This document shows, one piece after another, positions 48,833 to 60,920 of a stretch of DNA of 64,000 bases. The position numbers were made by a program, and so were the translations under genes. The notes below the pieces were generated by a model, which did not search any database, was not told where the DNA came from, and saw only the letters and a list, made by a program, of their open reading frames with translations. This stretch comes from Streptomyces aidingensis (GTDB taxonomy: Bacteria > Actinomycetota > Actinomycetes > Streptomycetales > Streptomycetaceae). Where the stretch lies: assembly GCF_900112355.1 (NCBI RefSeq), contig NZ_FOLM01000007.1, positions 62,001 to 126,000 of the forward strand. The letters run 5' to 3'. How positions within the stretch are numbered: position 1 is the stretch's first letter; the number at the start of each line of letters is the position of its first letter.

Positions 48833-49312
48833 ATGCACCACCCGCTCCTGCCGCACCGCCCCGCCCCGCGGACCGCCGCCCTGATCTGTGCCATGGTGCT
48901 GACGGCCGTTCTGGCCGGCTGCGGCGACGGTGACGACGGCCGTGCCGACCCGCAGGAATCCGTCGATGTGGGAGACATCCAGGGGGACGCCTTCTTCGAC
49001 GGCGTCGACACCTGGGTCGGCGAGGAGGTCACCGTCGAGGCCCGGGTCGGCCGGATCGTCGATCCCGGCTCGTTCACCATCACCGGGACCGAGAACCCGG
49101 GCGAGAGCCGGATCCTGGTGGTCGACGCCGATTCCAGCCTGGTCGACGAGGGCGAGCGGGTGCGGGTGACCGGCGTCGTCAGGGAGGACTTCACCGCTGC
49201 CGGGGTGGAGGAGGACCTGCAAGTGGACCTGGACGACGCCCTCTTCCTGGAGTTCGAGGAAGAGCACTATCTCCAGGCCACACACGTCGACTCGTCGCTG
49301 CGCCCGGCCTAG
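48833..49312 (+). CDS. Small acidic lipoprotein
   Basis: The protein has 159 aa. The signal sequence is RTAALICAMVLTAVLAGC with the lipobox cysteine near residue 30. The mature part is strongly acidic (GDGDDGRADPQESVDVGDI) and then resembles an OB-fold-like barrel: WVGEEVTVEARVGRIVDPGSFTITG, RILVVDADSSLVDEGERVRVTGVV. ATG 48833 is used with AAGGA upstream. Likely exported and lipid-anchored; the ligand is unknown. Confidence 0.82.
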   Translation: MHHPLLPHRPAPRTAALICAMVLTAVLAGCGDGDDGRADPQESVDVGDIQGDAFFDGVDTWVGEEVTVEARVGRIVDPGSFTITGTENPGESRILVVDADSSLVDEGERVRVTGVVREDFTAAGVEEDLQVDLDDALFLEFEEEHYLQATHVDSSLRPA

Positions 49313-49326
49313 CCATCCCCGGGAAT

Positions 49327-49625
49327 GTGCGGTCCGCCCATCTGCGGGCGTCCCGCGCGGCCATCCCCTCCATCGTGGCCGACTACCGGGCCTCGGCCGG
49401 CATCGATGTGGAGCACGACCGGGCCGACCGGGACGCCGCGAAGCGGCTGCGCATGCCGGTCACGGTGCTCCAGCAGGACCGGGGCGCCGCGCTGGGCTAC
49501 GACGCCGCGGCCCGGTGGCGGGCCTGGCCCCCGACCTGGAGCACACCACCGTGTCCTGCGGGCACTTCATGGCCGAGGAGGCCCCGGCCGAGGTCGCCCG
49601 GGCCCTGCGGCGGCTGATGTCGCGC
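49327..49625 (+). pseudogene. Alpha/beta-hydrolase remnant
   Basis: The frame from 49327 reads IPSIVADYRASAGIDVEHDRADRDAAKRLRMPVTVLQQDRGAALGYDAAARWRAW, the C-terminal third of a haloacetate-dehalogenase-like alpha/beta hydrolase. The match then shifts frame near 49520 to LAPDLEHTTVSCGHFMAEEAPAEVARALRRL, which contains the catalytic-His region. The N-terminal two thirds, including the nucleophile, are absent. It is both truncated and frameshifted, hence dead. Confidence 0.75.
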
Positions 49626-49713
49626 CGGCCCCGCTGGCCCGGGGAGCGGGCCCGGCGCACGGCCGCGGAACCGGCTTCGGCCCGGAAGCCGGCAGGTCCC
49701 GGTGCGCCGCTCC

Positions 49714-50259
49714 TCAGGGCCCCGCCGCCCCGTGCGCCCGGCCGTCCCGCGTGCCGGGCAGCGACGGTCCGCCGGGGCCGCGCGGTTCCCGGGGCCCGAG
49801 GCGGAAGACGGGGTAGCGCGCGGCGATGCGCGCGAAGTCCGCCACCGGGGCGTGCCGGTCCACCGGGAAATGCGGACGGGCTCCCGGCGCGACTTCCAGA
49901 TAGCGGCGCAGGATGGGTGCGCGGTCGGCCGGTCCGACCTCGTGGAGCCGCACGGCGCGGCGGCCGCGCTTGCGCAGCACGGCCCTGCCGTCCGCGGCCC
50001 GGACGTTCCGCACCCAGTTGGCGTTCTGCCCGAGCATGGACACCAGGTAGCCCGCGCCCCGGTAGTCGGCCACCACGACCGGGAACGTGATGGTGCGGCC
50101 GCTCCGGCGGCCGGGGACCTCGAGTGTCACCCAGTTTCCGGGGGAGAGCGCCCCGGCGTGCCAGGCGGCGGTGAGCCGGTCGATCCGGCGCGCCACCGGC
50201 CGCGGCCGGCCGCCGCGGTACAGCCGCCTCCGGACCGCGGAGTAGGGACCTCGCCGCAT
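49714..50259 (-). CDS. Deazaflavin-dependent nitroreductase/F420 quinone-reductase-like protein
   Basis: This 181-aa protein has a perfect AGGAGG site 7 nt before ATG 50259. GNWVTLEVPGRRSGRTITFPVVVADYRGAGYLVSMLGQNANWVRNVRAADGRAVLRKRGRRAVRLHEV is the split-barrel signature of the Ddn/DUF385 family, which uses F420 or FMN. The last 20 residues are Gly/Arg-rich and poorly conserved. The natural substrate is unknown. Confidence 0.85.
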   Translation of the reverse strand: MRRGPYSAVRRRLYRGGRPRPVARRIDRLTAAWHAGALSPGNWVTLEVPGRRSGRTITFPVVVADYRGAGYLVSMLGQNANWVRNVRAADGRAVLRKRGRRAVRLHEVGPADRAPILRRYLEVAPGARPHFPVDRHAPVADFARIAARYPVFRLGPREPRGPGGPSLPGTRDGRAHGAAGP

Positions 50260-50492
50260 CGTCGGACCTCCTGTCGCCACGGGTCGCTGCCGGTCCCGCA
50301 CCGCGTGCGGCGCCCCGGCCCGGTTCCCTCCAGGAAAGCACCGGTTGCGGGCGGACCGGCAGGTCCGACGCGCGGGCGTAGGCCGGCCGGATACCGGCGG
50401 CGGTACGCGCCGACGCGCCGGCCCGCCGCCTGGCGGGGCCCGGGCGCGCAGCGGGGCTCGCCGCCGCGCCGCGGGCGTGATCCACTTGGCGG

Positions 50493-51008
50493 ATGGAGGT
50501 TCTCGGGGCAAGTGTCATAGCGGTGCTGGGCACCCTGCTGGGTACCACCGTCGCCCACCACTACCAGCGCAAATCGACCCGGCTGGCGGCCGGGATCGAA
50601 CGGGCGGAGCGGCTCCGGCAGGAGCGGCTGGACGCCTACGCGGCCTACGGCGGGGCGCTGATGGACTACCGGCGCGGCGTGATGGACCGCTGGTACGCCG
50701 AGCGGGAGGAGCATCCCGACGACGACCGGCTCGGGCTGCGCCGGACGTCCTATGCGCTGCGCACCGCCGCCCAGGAGGCCATGTTCCGGGTGGAGCTCCT
50801 CACCGACAGCCGGCCGCTGGTGGACCGGGCGCGAGAGGCGCTGACGGAGGTGGAGCAGCTCTACGCCACCGATGACCGTGCGGTCTTCGCCCGGCGCCGC
50901 GAATCCTCCAAGGCCGCCATCTACGCCTTTGTCACCGCCTCCAAGGCGGCCCTGGACCCGGCCGGTCCCGCCGCGGGCCGCGGCCGGAGCGGCAACGGCG
51001 GCGGCTGA
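50493..51008 (+). CDS. Single-pass membrane protein of unknown function
   Basis: This 171-aa protein has one hydrophobic N-terminal segment (VLGASVIAVLGTLLGTTVA) followed by a long charged helical region with heptad-like patterning, KSTRLAAGIERAERLRQERLDAYAAYGGALMDYRRGVMDRW. This N-in anchor plus coiled coil layout is common among Streptomyces proteins of unknown role. It ends 31 bp from the converging peroxidase gene. Confidence 0.78.
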   Translation: MEVLGASVIAVLGTLLGTTVAHHYQRKSTRLAAGIERAERLRQERLDAYAAYGGALMDYRRGVMDRWYAEREEHPDDDRLGLRRTSYALRTAAQEAMFRVELLTDSRPLVDRAREALTEVEQLYATDDRAVFARRRESSKAAIYAFVTASKAALDPAGPAAGRGRSGNGGG

Positions 51009-51039
51009 ACACCCGGCGGCCGGCCGGGAACGGGGGCGG

Positions 51040-52692
51040 TCAGGGGCGGACGCTGCGCAGGAAGCTGCGGCTGGGGACGAAGAAGTACTCGGCGCCGCGC
51101 AGCCGCACCGACTCCGCGAGGCCGACCGAGGTCCGCTCCGGCTTGCCGTACTTCCGGGGCCACTGGCCCGGGGTGTCGGAGCTGCCGATCCCCACCACCG
51201 GGTCCTGGCCGGTGGCGGCCTTGCCGTCGTCACCTCCGGCGATGAAGTTGATGTTGTTGCACCAGCGTTCCTGCATGAACTCGAACTGTGCGGAGATGTC
51301 GGACTGGGCGCACAGGAACAGCAGCCCTACGGTGCGTTCGCTCTCGTAGGAGATGGCACGCCGGGCGATGCGGTGGGTGCGTTCCTCCGCCAGCGTCGAG
51401 TTGAACCGCCAGACGGTGTCCCCGCGCGGATTGGTCTTGCGGATGTGGGACTGGTAGGGGCATTTGTTGCCCTCCTGGTCCTCGCCGAAGTCGAAGTCGT
51501 TGGGCACCGCGTCGTCCGTGCCGCGGGCGGTGGCGGGCAGGTGCGCGGGCATGCCGTCGCGGAACCGGCCGACCATGTAGGCGCCGGCGAGTTCCTTGTC
51601 GCCCTCGTGCGGGTGGTCCCGGCCGTCGGCCTCGGCCAGCGCGCGGGCGAGCTTCAGGCGCTGTTCGTTGAACTTGGGGACGTCCTGCTCCAGCTTGCGG
51701 TAGACGAAGTAGGAGCCGTAGCCGGTCTCCAGGTCGCCGCCCGGATCCCTGGTGAGCACCAGTTTCAGCGGGGCGCCCGGATTCCATTTGCGGCCCGGCT
51801 CGCTCTGCCCGGCCTTGGCGATGTCCTTGGCGAAGAAGAGCGGTTCGCTGATGCCGTCGGCGAAGCCGAAGTGCTCGCGCGGCGGGCCGTTGGGGCGCAG
51901 CCTGATCACCTTGCCGATCTCCTGGTGGGCCACCTTGCCGGCGCCCGCGGCGGTGAGGGAGTCGCGGATCCCGTCGGCCTTCTGCTGCACCCGCCGGGCG
52001 TCGTCGTCGGCCACCACGATCAGGGCGTGGTGCGCCTCGCGGAATCCCTGGTGCCATTCGGCCACCGGCGGGTCGCACAGCTTGGACCGGGTCTCCTCGT
52101 CGCGCGAGCCGCGCCGGAACGCCGCGTCGTCCGGCAGGTCGGTGAGGCCGAGGGCACGGTAGCCGGCCGCGGAGAGCATCAGGCAGACGAACGGCGGGCT
52201 GGGGTGTTCCCGGAGCTCGGCGCTCAGATACGCCTCGGGGTCCTCCGGGCCCCGGCCGTCGGCGGCCGGGGGGCTCACGGAGACGCCCGGCATGCCGCCG
52301 AGCCCGGCGGTCATCGCGATGCCCAGCGGGCCGGCCTGGCCGCCCATGGTGACGCTCGGCTGTCTGCCGATTTCCGCTCCGGCCGAGACCGCCGCCGGGC
52401 CGAAGCCGGCCCTGGCGAAGATCTGCTCCCGGCGGCGGGACTGGTTCCACTGCTCCATTCCGCTGGTGACCTGGTCGGCCATGCCGGCCAGCCAGGAGCG
52501 GGCCGCATCGCGCTGCGCGGGGTCGAACCGGATGAAGAGATGGCGGCTGTGGTCGCGGCCGTGGCTCTTGAGAATGTTGCCCTGGACGTCCTCGAGGAGC
52601 CGTCGCTCCTCCGGGTCGAACTCGCCCTCGGGGTCGGTGGGCCCGATGCCGGTCTCCTTGTCGAAGTCGACCCGGGTCGCTTCCATGGTCAT
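51040..52692 (-). CDS. Dyp-type heme peroxidase
   Basis: This 550-aa protein belongs to the long-form Dyp enzymes. The distal GXXDG motif is GFADGISEP at residues 276-284 with D279. A histidine in CPYQSHIRKTNPR is the likely proximal heme ligand, and WRFNSTLAEERTHRIARRAISYESER continues the C-terminal ferredoxin-like domain. No Tat signal is seen, so it is probably cytosolic or encapsulin-independent. The start at ATG 52692 lies behind AGGAG. It follows the HU-like gene on the same strand. Confidence 0.9.
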   Translation of the reverse strand: MTMEATRVDFDKETGIGPTDPEGEFDPEERRLLEDVQGNILKSHGRDHSRHLFIRFDPAQRDAARSWLAGMADQVTSGMEQWNQSRRREQIFARAGFGPAAVSAGAEIGRQPSVTMGGQAGPLGIAMTAGLGGMPGVSVSPPAADGRGPEDPEAYLSAELREHPSPPFVCLMLSAAGYRALGLTDLPDDAAFRRGSRDEETRSKLCDPPVAEWHQGFREAHHALIVVADDDARRVQQKADGIRDSLTAAGAGKVAHQEIGKVIRLRPNGPPREHFGFADGISEPLFFAKDIAKAGQSEPGRKWNPGAPLKLVLTRDPGGDLETGYGSYFVYRKLEQDVPKFNEQRLKLARALAEADGRDHPHEGDKELAGAYMVGRFRDGMPAHLPATARGTDDAVPNDFDFGEDQEGNKCPYQSHIRKTNPRGDTVWRFNSTLAEERTHRIARRAISYESERTVGLLFLCAQSDISAQFEFMQERWCNNINFIAGGDDGKAATGQDPVVGIGSSDTPGQWPRKYGKPERTSVGLAESVRLRGAEYFFVPSRSFLRSVRP

Positions 52693-52873
52693 GGCATGCT
52701 CCTGCGCCGGTGGGGGAAGTGGGACGGGCACGGGCGGTCGACGGTGCTCACCGGCCGCCGCGTGCCGTTCACCGTTTTCCCCGCCGGCCCGCCGCCGGGC
52801 CCCGGTGCATCCGGCATTCGCTCGCATGACCTGCGTTTACGCCCGCCTGGCCGATGCCGGCCGGATGGGGATG

Positions 52874-53143
52874 TCAGGGCCGGTCGGGCGGCAGGTCGTG
52901 GGTGATGTACTCGTTCAGCGCCCTGCCGGGCTGGAGCACGGCGCGTGAATCCTCGGCGTGGAAGGTGCCGAAGCCGAGCACGGTGACCGGCTCTCCGCGC
53001 CGCAGTGCCTCGGCGATCACCCCGGCGTGCTCCAGGGTGCCGAAAAGTGCGTCGAGAACCCGTTCGGTCTCCTCCGCGGACGGCCCGGAGCCGCCGTCCC
53101 CGGCCCTGCGCACGGTCTCCTCGATCAGTCCCGTCTTGTCCAT
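52874..53143 (-). CDS. HU-like DNA-binding protein lacking the usual arm motif
   Basis: This 89-aa protein has the dimerisation half of HU: DKTGLIEETVRRAG, AEETERVLDALFGTLEHAGVIAEALRRGEPVTVLGFGTF. After LGFGTF the sequence is HAEDSRAVLQPGRALNEYITHDLPP, where HU proteins have the R-x-GRNPxTG arm that bends DNA. It is thus an HU relative with an altered or lost arm. It is divergent from geosmin synthase and shares a 276-bp upstream region with it. Confidence 0.78.
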   Translation of the reverse strand: MDKTGLIEETVRRAGDGGSGPSAEETERVLDALFGTLEHAGVIAEALRRGEPVTVLGFGTFHAEDSRAVLQPGRALNEYITHDLPPDRP

Positions 53144-53233
53144 CCGCCGCACACCGTCCTCGTCCGGGGCCGTACCGGGTCGATGCTGGCATTCCGGGCT
53201 CCTGGCCGCAGCCCGGGCGGCCCGCCCGGGTGA

Positions 53234-55666
<2,433 letters not shown>

Positions 55667-55747
55667 GTCCCGGCGGGGCGGGCGGCCGGTATCCGGGGTG
55701 GTGCGGGTGCTGGCCGCCAGGGGGGCGACCGGGTATGGTGAGGACTG

Positions 55748-55761
55748 AGCAAGCGCTTAGT
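55748..55761. promoter_or_regulatory. TetR-like operator AGCAAGCGCTTAGT
   Basis: The palindromic core AAGCGCTT lies at 55751-55758, about 70 bp before the long ACAD gene. Sites of this shape are known for TetR-family fatty-acid regulators that control acyl-CoA dehydrogenases. The regulator gene is not in the neighbourhood. Confidence 0.55.
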
Positions 55762-55827
55762 AACCACGCTGAGTAACAGCATGGCCGCCCGGTGGTCGCC
55801 GGCGGCCGGCGAAAGGGGGCCCGAGCC

Positions 55828-57630
55828 ATGGCGACGCCGTCCACCCTGCTCTCCCGGGAGGACCTCGACTTCCTGCTGCACCACTGGCTGGACGTCGGCG
55901 GGCTGCTGGGCAGGCCCCGCTACGCCGAGCACTCCCGGGAGACCGTGGACGCCGTGCTGGAGCTCAGCGAGCAGCTCGCCACCCGGCACTTCGCGCCGCA
56001 CAACAAGCTCGCCGACCAGAACGAGCCGCGCATGGTGGACGGCCGGGTGGAGATGATCCCGGAGGTGGGCCGGGCGCTGGCCGCGTTCGCCGAGTCCGGG
56101 CTGCTGGCCGCCCCCATGGAACCGGAGCTGGGCGGCGCCCGGCTGCCCCGGGTGGTGGCCACCGCCTGCTTCGCCTGGTTCCAGGCCGCCAACATCGGCA
56201 CCGCCGCCTACCCCATGCTCACCCGGGGAAACGCGGCCCTGCTGTGCGCGCACGGCAGCCGCGGGCAGATCGACACCTGGGTGCGGCCCATGCTGGCCGG
56301 CCGCTTCTACGGCACCATGTGCCTGTCGGAGCCGCAGGCCGGCTCCGCCCTGGCGGACGTGGCCACCCGGGCCGAGCCGCAGCCGGACGGAAGCTACCGG
56401 CTGTTCGGCACCAAGATGTGGATCTCCGGCGGTGACCACGAACTCGGCGAGAACATCGTCCACCTGGTGCTGGCCCGCACCCCGGGGGCCCCGGCCGGGG
56501 TCAAGGGGCTGTCGCTGTTCCTCGTTCCCAAGTACCTGCTGGAACCGGACGGGCGGACCGGGGACCGCAACGACGTCAGCCTGGTGGGGCTCAACCACAA
56601 GATGGGCTACCGCGGCACCACCAACGCCGTGCTGGCCTTCGGCGAGGGCCGCCACACCCCCGGCGGTGCCCCGGGCGCGGTGGGCGAGCTGGTGGGTGCC
56701 GAACACAGCGGCCTGGCCTGCATGTTCCACATGATGAACGAGGCCCGGATCGGGGTCGGCGCCGGAGCCGCGGCGCTCGGCTGCACCGCCTACCTCAAGG
56801 CGGTGGAGTATGCCCGCACCCGGCTCCAGGGACGCCCGCTGGGCGACAAGAACCCCTCCGGACCCCCGGTGCCGATCATCGAGCACCCGGACGTGCGGCG
56901 CATGCTGCTGGCCCAGAAGGCCTATGCCGAGGGGGCCATGGCCCTGATCCTGTACTGCGCCAGGCTGGTGGACGACAAGGAGACCGCCGCCACCGCCCAG
57001 GACCGCCAGGAGGCGGCGCGGCTGCTGGACATCCTCACCCCCATCGCCAAGAGCTGGCCCTCCCAGTGGTGCCTGGAAGGCAACCACCTGGCCATCCAGG
57101 TGCACGGCGGCTACGGCTACACCCGCGACTACGACGTGGAGCAGCACTACCGGGACAACCGGCTCAACCCGATCCACGAGGGCACACACGGCATCCAGGC
57201 CCTGGACCTGCTGGGGCGCCGGGCCATCCGGGACGGCGGGGCGGCGCTGGCCCTGCTGGGCGACCGGATCGCGGACACCGCGGCACGGGCCCGCAAGGCC
57301 GGCGGCGACGCCGCGGACTTCGCCCGGGAGCTGCACGCGGCCTGGTCGCGGGTCCAGGGCGTCACCGCGACGGTGTGGGCGGACGGCGATCCGGCCCGGG
57401 CGCTGGTGCACGCCACCGCCTATCTGGAGGCGGTCGGGCATGTGGTACTGGCCTGGCTGTGGCTGGATGTGCACCTCGCCACCGGCTCCGCGGACAGCCC
57501 GTTCCACCTCGGCAAGCGGGCCGCCTGCCGGTACTTCTTCCGTCACGAACTGCCCAAGGCCCACCTGCGCTTCGACCTGCTGGAGAGCCGGGACGGCACC
57601 GTGACGGAGACCGATCCCGGCTGGCTGTAG
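55828..57630 (+). CDS. Long acyl-CoA dehydrogenase (DmdC/ACAD10-11-like)
   Basis: The 600-aa length is that of the large ACAD subfamily. GTMCLSEPQAGSALADVATRAEPQPDG is the flavin/substrate motif. LEGNHLAIQVHGGYGYTRDYDVEQHYRDNRLNPIHEGTHGIQALDLLGR shows the canonical catalytic-glutamate segment IHEGT, unlike the ACADs of the biosynthetic cluster. An extra C-terminal domain of about 120 residues is typical of DmdC-type enzymes. It probably functions in beta-oxidation of CoA esters under the TetR-like operator upstream. Confidence 0.92.
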   Translation: MATPSTLLSREDLDFLLHHWLDVGGLLGRPRYAEHSRETVDAVLELSEQLATRHFAPHNKLADQNEPRMVDGRVEMIPEVGRALAAFAESGLLAAPMEPELGGARLPRVVATACFAWFQAANIGTAAYPMLTRGNAALLCAHGSRGQIDTWVRPMLAGRFYGTMCLSEPQAGSALADVATRAEPQPDGSYRLFGTKMWISGGDHELGENIVHLVLARTPGAPAGVKGLSLFLVPKYLLEPDGRTGDRNDVSLVGLNHKMGYRGTTNAVLAFGEGRHTPGGAPGAVGELVGAEHSGLACMFHMMNEARIGVGAGAAALGCTAYLKAVEYARTRLQGRPLGDKNPSGPPVPIIEHPDVRRMLLAQKAYAEGAMALILYCARLVDDKETAATAQDRQEAARLLDILTPIAKSWPSQWCLEGNHLAIQVHGGYGYTRDYDVEQHYRDNRLNPIHEGTHGIQALDLLGRRAIRDGGAALALLGDRIADTAARARKAGGDAADFARELHAAWSRVQGVTATVWADGDPARALVHATAYLEAVGHVVLAWLWLDVHLATGSADSPFHLGKRAACRYFFRHELPKAHLRFDLLESRDGTVTETDPGWL

Positions 57631-58053
57631 GCCCGGGGGCGGGAGGGGCGCCCGCCGGCCCGGCCTGTCCGCCCTGGGCGAACACGGTGGCGACGGCACA
57701 CATCCGCCGGGGCGGTCCGGAAGTTGTTCCGGTCCGGTCCGTTCCCCCGGCGCCGTCCGGCCGCTATCCTCGCCTGCGCCTGTGCGGCCCATGGCGGCAT
57801 CCGTCGGGACCCAAGGGGCGCCATCCGGGACAGTGATCCGTTCTTGGGCCAAAGCGTGCAACTTCGCGTCAAGTATCGATCTTTACGGGAAGATCTCTTT
57901 TTGCCCGGCGCCTGTATATGATCGGCGTCCCCCTCAGGTGCCGGCCGACACCGGCAGGGCCCGACGTGCACCGGCGCTGCCGGCCGCTGCCCCGGCACCG
58001 GAGGCGGACGGGCCCGCACCTCGGTCTGTCCCCTTTCCCGCGCATGAGGACCG
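57631..58053. other. Upstream region of the conservon with an inverted repeat
   Basis: GATCTT-TACGGG-AAGATC (57878-57895) is a perfect 6-6-6 inverted repeat about 160 bp before cvnA. TGTATATGAT (57913-57922) downstream looks like an extended -10. The repeat would then cover the -27 to -44 zone, where a regulator could act. No gene is supported in these 423 bp. Confidence 0.45.
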
Positions 58054-60519
58054 ATGACTGACAGAGAAACCGAAGACACCGGCGAACCCGGGAGAGCCGG
58101 CCGTCCGGCCCGGCGGCGGGGCGCCGTCCGGCTGCGCACCCTGCTCATCTGGCTCGCGGTGGTGCCATCCGTGGCGATGGGCGCCCAACTGGCCTTCACC
58201 GCCGAGCGCTGGCTCCAGCAGGCCGAGGACCTGCGGGCCGATGTGACGGCCGGGGAGCGGGTCGGCCTCCCGCTGTACGAGCTGATGACCGAGTTGCAGG
58301 CCGAGCGCAGCATGACGGCCGCCCGGTGGTCCGGGTTCCCCGTGGAGGAGGCCGACATGGCCATCCAGCGCTCGGCCACCGACTGGGCCGCCACCACGGT
58401 GGCCGACGCGCTCGCCACCGGCCCGGTGGTGCCCGAGCGCACCGCCGGTTATCTGGCGGACCTGCAGAGCCGGCTGGAGGAGCTCGACGCCTTCCGCGAG
58501 ACCGCGGACAACCGCAGCGGCAGCGCATCGCACACGGTGGGCTACTACACCCGGGTGATCGCCCAGATCATCCGCATCTACCAGGAGTTCGCCAGCCTCA
58601 ACGACGCCGGGCTGACCAGCGAGAGCCGGCCGGTCACGGCCCTGCTCTCGGCCGACGAACTCCTCGCCCGGGAGGACGCCACCCTCGCCCTGGGCGGGCC
58701 GGCCGGGGTGCTCAACGCGGCGCAGTTCAGCGACTTCACCCATTCCGTCGGTGCCCAGCGGTATCTGATGGACACCTCGGTGATCCCCTATCTGACGCCG
58801 GAGAGCCGGCGGGCGCTGGAGCGGATCACCGCCTCCGACGCCTGGAAGAGCAAGATCCGGACCGAGAACGCGGTGCTCGCCTACCACGGCGCCGCCGGCT
58901 ACAGCATCACGCTGCCGGAGGAGGCCGAGGACTGGGCCGCGGCCGAGGAGCAGTTCTCCGCCGAACTGTCCGCGTTCATCGTGGACCGGATGCAGGAGGT
59001 GCTGGACAAGGGGAAGGCCAGGGCCGGCGAACTGGAGACCGAGGTGGGATGGCTGGTCGCCGGCAGCGCCGCCGCGCTGCTGCTGGTGATCGGGGCCGTG
59101 GTGCTCACCACCCGGTCCGTGCTGCGCCGGCTGGCCGCCCTGCACGGCCGCACGGTCACCGTGGCCGACCGGACCCTGCCGGCCGTGGTCGAGCGGCTGC
59201 AGCAGGGCCGGCCGGTGGCCGAGGACGAACTCCCCCGGCCGACCGGGGAGAAGGACGAGGTCGGCCGGATCAGCGACGCCTTCGCCCGGGTGGTCGCGGT
59301 CTCCGTGGACGGGCACCGGCAGCTCGCCGACGAGCGGCACGGGTTCGGCTCGTTCGCCGCCGGCATCGCCTCCCGCACCGGCAACCTGGTGAGCCGCCAG
59401 CTCACCCTGACCGAGGAGCTCCAGGACACCTTCGGCAGCAACGAGGCGCTGCTGGCCCAGCTGATGCGCTCCGACCAGCTCACCGTGGGCATGCGGCGGC
59501 AGATCGAGAACCTGCTGATCCTGGCCGGGGGCGAGATCCCGGACCCGCACATCGAGCCGATGCGGGTGGCGGACCTGCTGCGCGAGGCCGCCGCCGAGGT
59601 GGAGGACTTCCGGCGGATCGAACGGCAGGCGCTGGACGAGATCAGCGTGCAGCCGCGGGTGATCAGCCAGATCAGCCACCTGCTGGCGGAACTGCTGGAC
59701 AACGCCACCCGGTTCTCCCCGCCCAGGTCCAAGGTGGTGATCCGGGCGGAGCTGGTGGCCGACGGGCTGTCGGTCGAGGTGGAGGACCGCGGCCCGCGGG
59801 TCGCCGCGGAGCGGTACGAGGAGATGAACGGCCGGCTGCGTTCCGCACCGCCCTATTCGGTGCTGGCGGAGAACGCACACCGGCTGGGGCTGTTCGTGGT
59901 CGGTCACCTGGCCGCCCGGCTGGGCGCCCGGGTGACGCTGCGCCGTTCGGTGTACGGCGGGACCTCCGCCGTGGTGATCCTGCCCGCGGAACATCTGGTC
60001 CCCGCCGCGGACCCGGCGCCCGCCCCGCAAGGGGCCGCCCGGGCCGAGCGGCCGGACACACCGGAGCAGTCCGGAACGACGGGACGGAGCGCGAAGGCCG
60101 GACAGGGCGAGAGGGCCGAGCCGGCCGGGACGACGGAGCAGACCGGCAGGACCCGGCAGGGGCAGCCGGCCGAGGGGGCGGCCGAGGACGCCGGACGGGA
60201 CACCGGCCGCGCGCCCGTACCGGGGCCGCGCCCGGCCCCGCCGTCCGAGGGACCGCCCACCGCCGCCGGTCTCCCCCGCCGCCGGCCGGGCGAGCGGGCC
60301 CGGGAGGTCACCGAGTCCCTGGCCCGCCCGGACGGCGCCCGGCCGCCGCTGCCGGAGCGGGTGCCGCAGACGCACATGGCCGGGCAGCTGCTGAACGCGC
60401 GGGCACCGGAGAGCGCGGCCAGGGACGACGCGACCCCCGAGGAAGTGGCGGACGCCTGGGACGACTACGCACTCGGCACCCAGACAGTGGAAGAAGAGCT
60501 CCGACGGGACAGGGCATGA
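58054..60519 (+). CDS. cvnA: Conservon sensor CvnA (nitrate/sulfonate-sensor-like histidine kinase homologue)
   Basis: This 821-aa protein has TM1 at about residues 28-48, an extracytoplasmic sensor region with the ERSMTAARWSG motif of NIT-like domains, and TM2 near 330-350. A HAMP-like stretch and an ATPase-type domain (LLAELLDNATRFSPPRSKVVI, RLGLFVVGHLAARLGARVTLR) follow, then a long Pro/Ala/Arg-rich tail of about 170 residues. The N-box ELLDNATRFSPP is present. Known conservons form a membrane-associated complex resembling eukaryotic G-protein signalling. It overlaps cvnB by 4 nt. Confidence 0.94.
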   Translation: MTDRETEDTGEPGRAGRPARRRGAVRLRTLLIWLAVVPSVAMGAQLAFTAERWLQQAEDLRADVTAGERVGLPLYELMTELQAERSMTAARWSGFPVEEADMAIQRSATDWAATTVADALATGPVVPERTAGYLADLQSRLEELDAFRETADNRSGSASHTVGYYTRVIAQIIRIYQEFASLNDAGLTSESRPVTALLSADELLAREDATLALGGPAGVLNAAQFSDFTHSVGAQRYLMDTSVIPYLTPESRRALERITASDAWKSKIRTENAVLAYHGAAGYSITLPEEAEDWAAAEEQFSAELSAFIVDRMQEVLDKGKARAGELETEVGWLVAGSAAALLLVIGAVVLTTRSVLRRLAALHGRTVTVADRTLPAVVERLQQGRPVAEDELPRPTGEKDEVGRISDAFARVVAVSVDGHRQLADERHGFGSFAAGIASRTGNLVSRQLTLTEELQDTFGSNEALLAQLMRSDQLTVGMRRQIENLLILAGGEIPDPHIEPMRVADLLREAAAEVEDFRRIERQALDEISVQPRVISQISHLLAELLDNATRFSPPRSKVVIRAELVADGLSVEVEDRGPRVAAERYEEMNGRLRSAPPYSVLAENAHRLGLFVVGHLAARLGARVTLRRSVYGGTSAVVILPAEHLVPAADPAPAPQGAARAERPDTPEQSGTTGRSAKAGQGERAEPAGTTEQTGRTRQGQPAEGAAEDAGRDTGRAPVPGPRPAPPSEGPPTAAGLPRRRPGERAREVTESLARPDGARPPLPERVPQTHMAGQLLNARAPESAARDDATPEEVADAWDDYALGTQTVEEELRRDRA

Positions 60520-60920
60520 CGACGAAACCGAACGACGCCATCTACAGCATCCTGGACAACAACCTCAGCCGGATCGCCGGCATCCAGGGAGCGGTGCTGC
60601 TGTCCAACGACGGAATCAAGCTCAGTGCCTATCTGCTGGACCGCCCCCAGGCCGAACGGATCGCCGCCGCCGCCTCCGGCATCGCCTCCACCATGCGGGC
60701 CATCTCCCGCGAGGTGGCGGGCGGCCGGGTGATCCGCCAGCTCGTGGAGATGGACGACCGCTATCTGTGCATCGTGGGCTGCGGCGAGGGCAGCACCCTC
60801 ATCGTGGTGACCTCCCGCAAGGCCCGGCTCGGCGAGCTGGGCGGCGAGGCGGTGCGGACCTCTCAGGCGCTCGGCGAATGGCTGAGCACCCCGGAACGTG
60901 CGCAGGTGCCCAACTCCTGA
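60516..60920 (+). CDS. cvnB: Conservon roadblock/LC7 protein CvnB
   Basis: This 134-aa roadblock/LC7-fold protein reads AIYSILDNNLSRIAGIQGAVLLSNDGIKLSAYLLDRPQAERIAAAASGIASTMRAIS and later MDDRYLCIVGCGEGSTLIVVTSRKARLGELGGE. The family is proposed to act as a GTPase partner or scaffold. The ATG overlaps the cvnA stop, and the stop overlaps the cvnC start (TGATG). Confidence 0.95.
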   Translation: MTTKPNDAIYSILDNNLSRIAGIQGAVLLSNDGIKLSAYLLDRPQAERIAAAASGIASTMRAISREVAGGRVIRQLVEMDDRYLCIVGCGEGSTLIVVTSRKARLGELGGEAVRTSQALGEWLSTPERAQVPNS

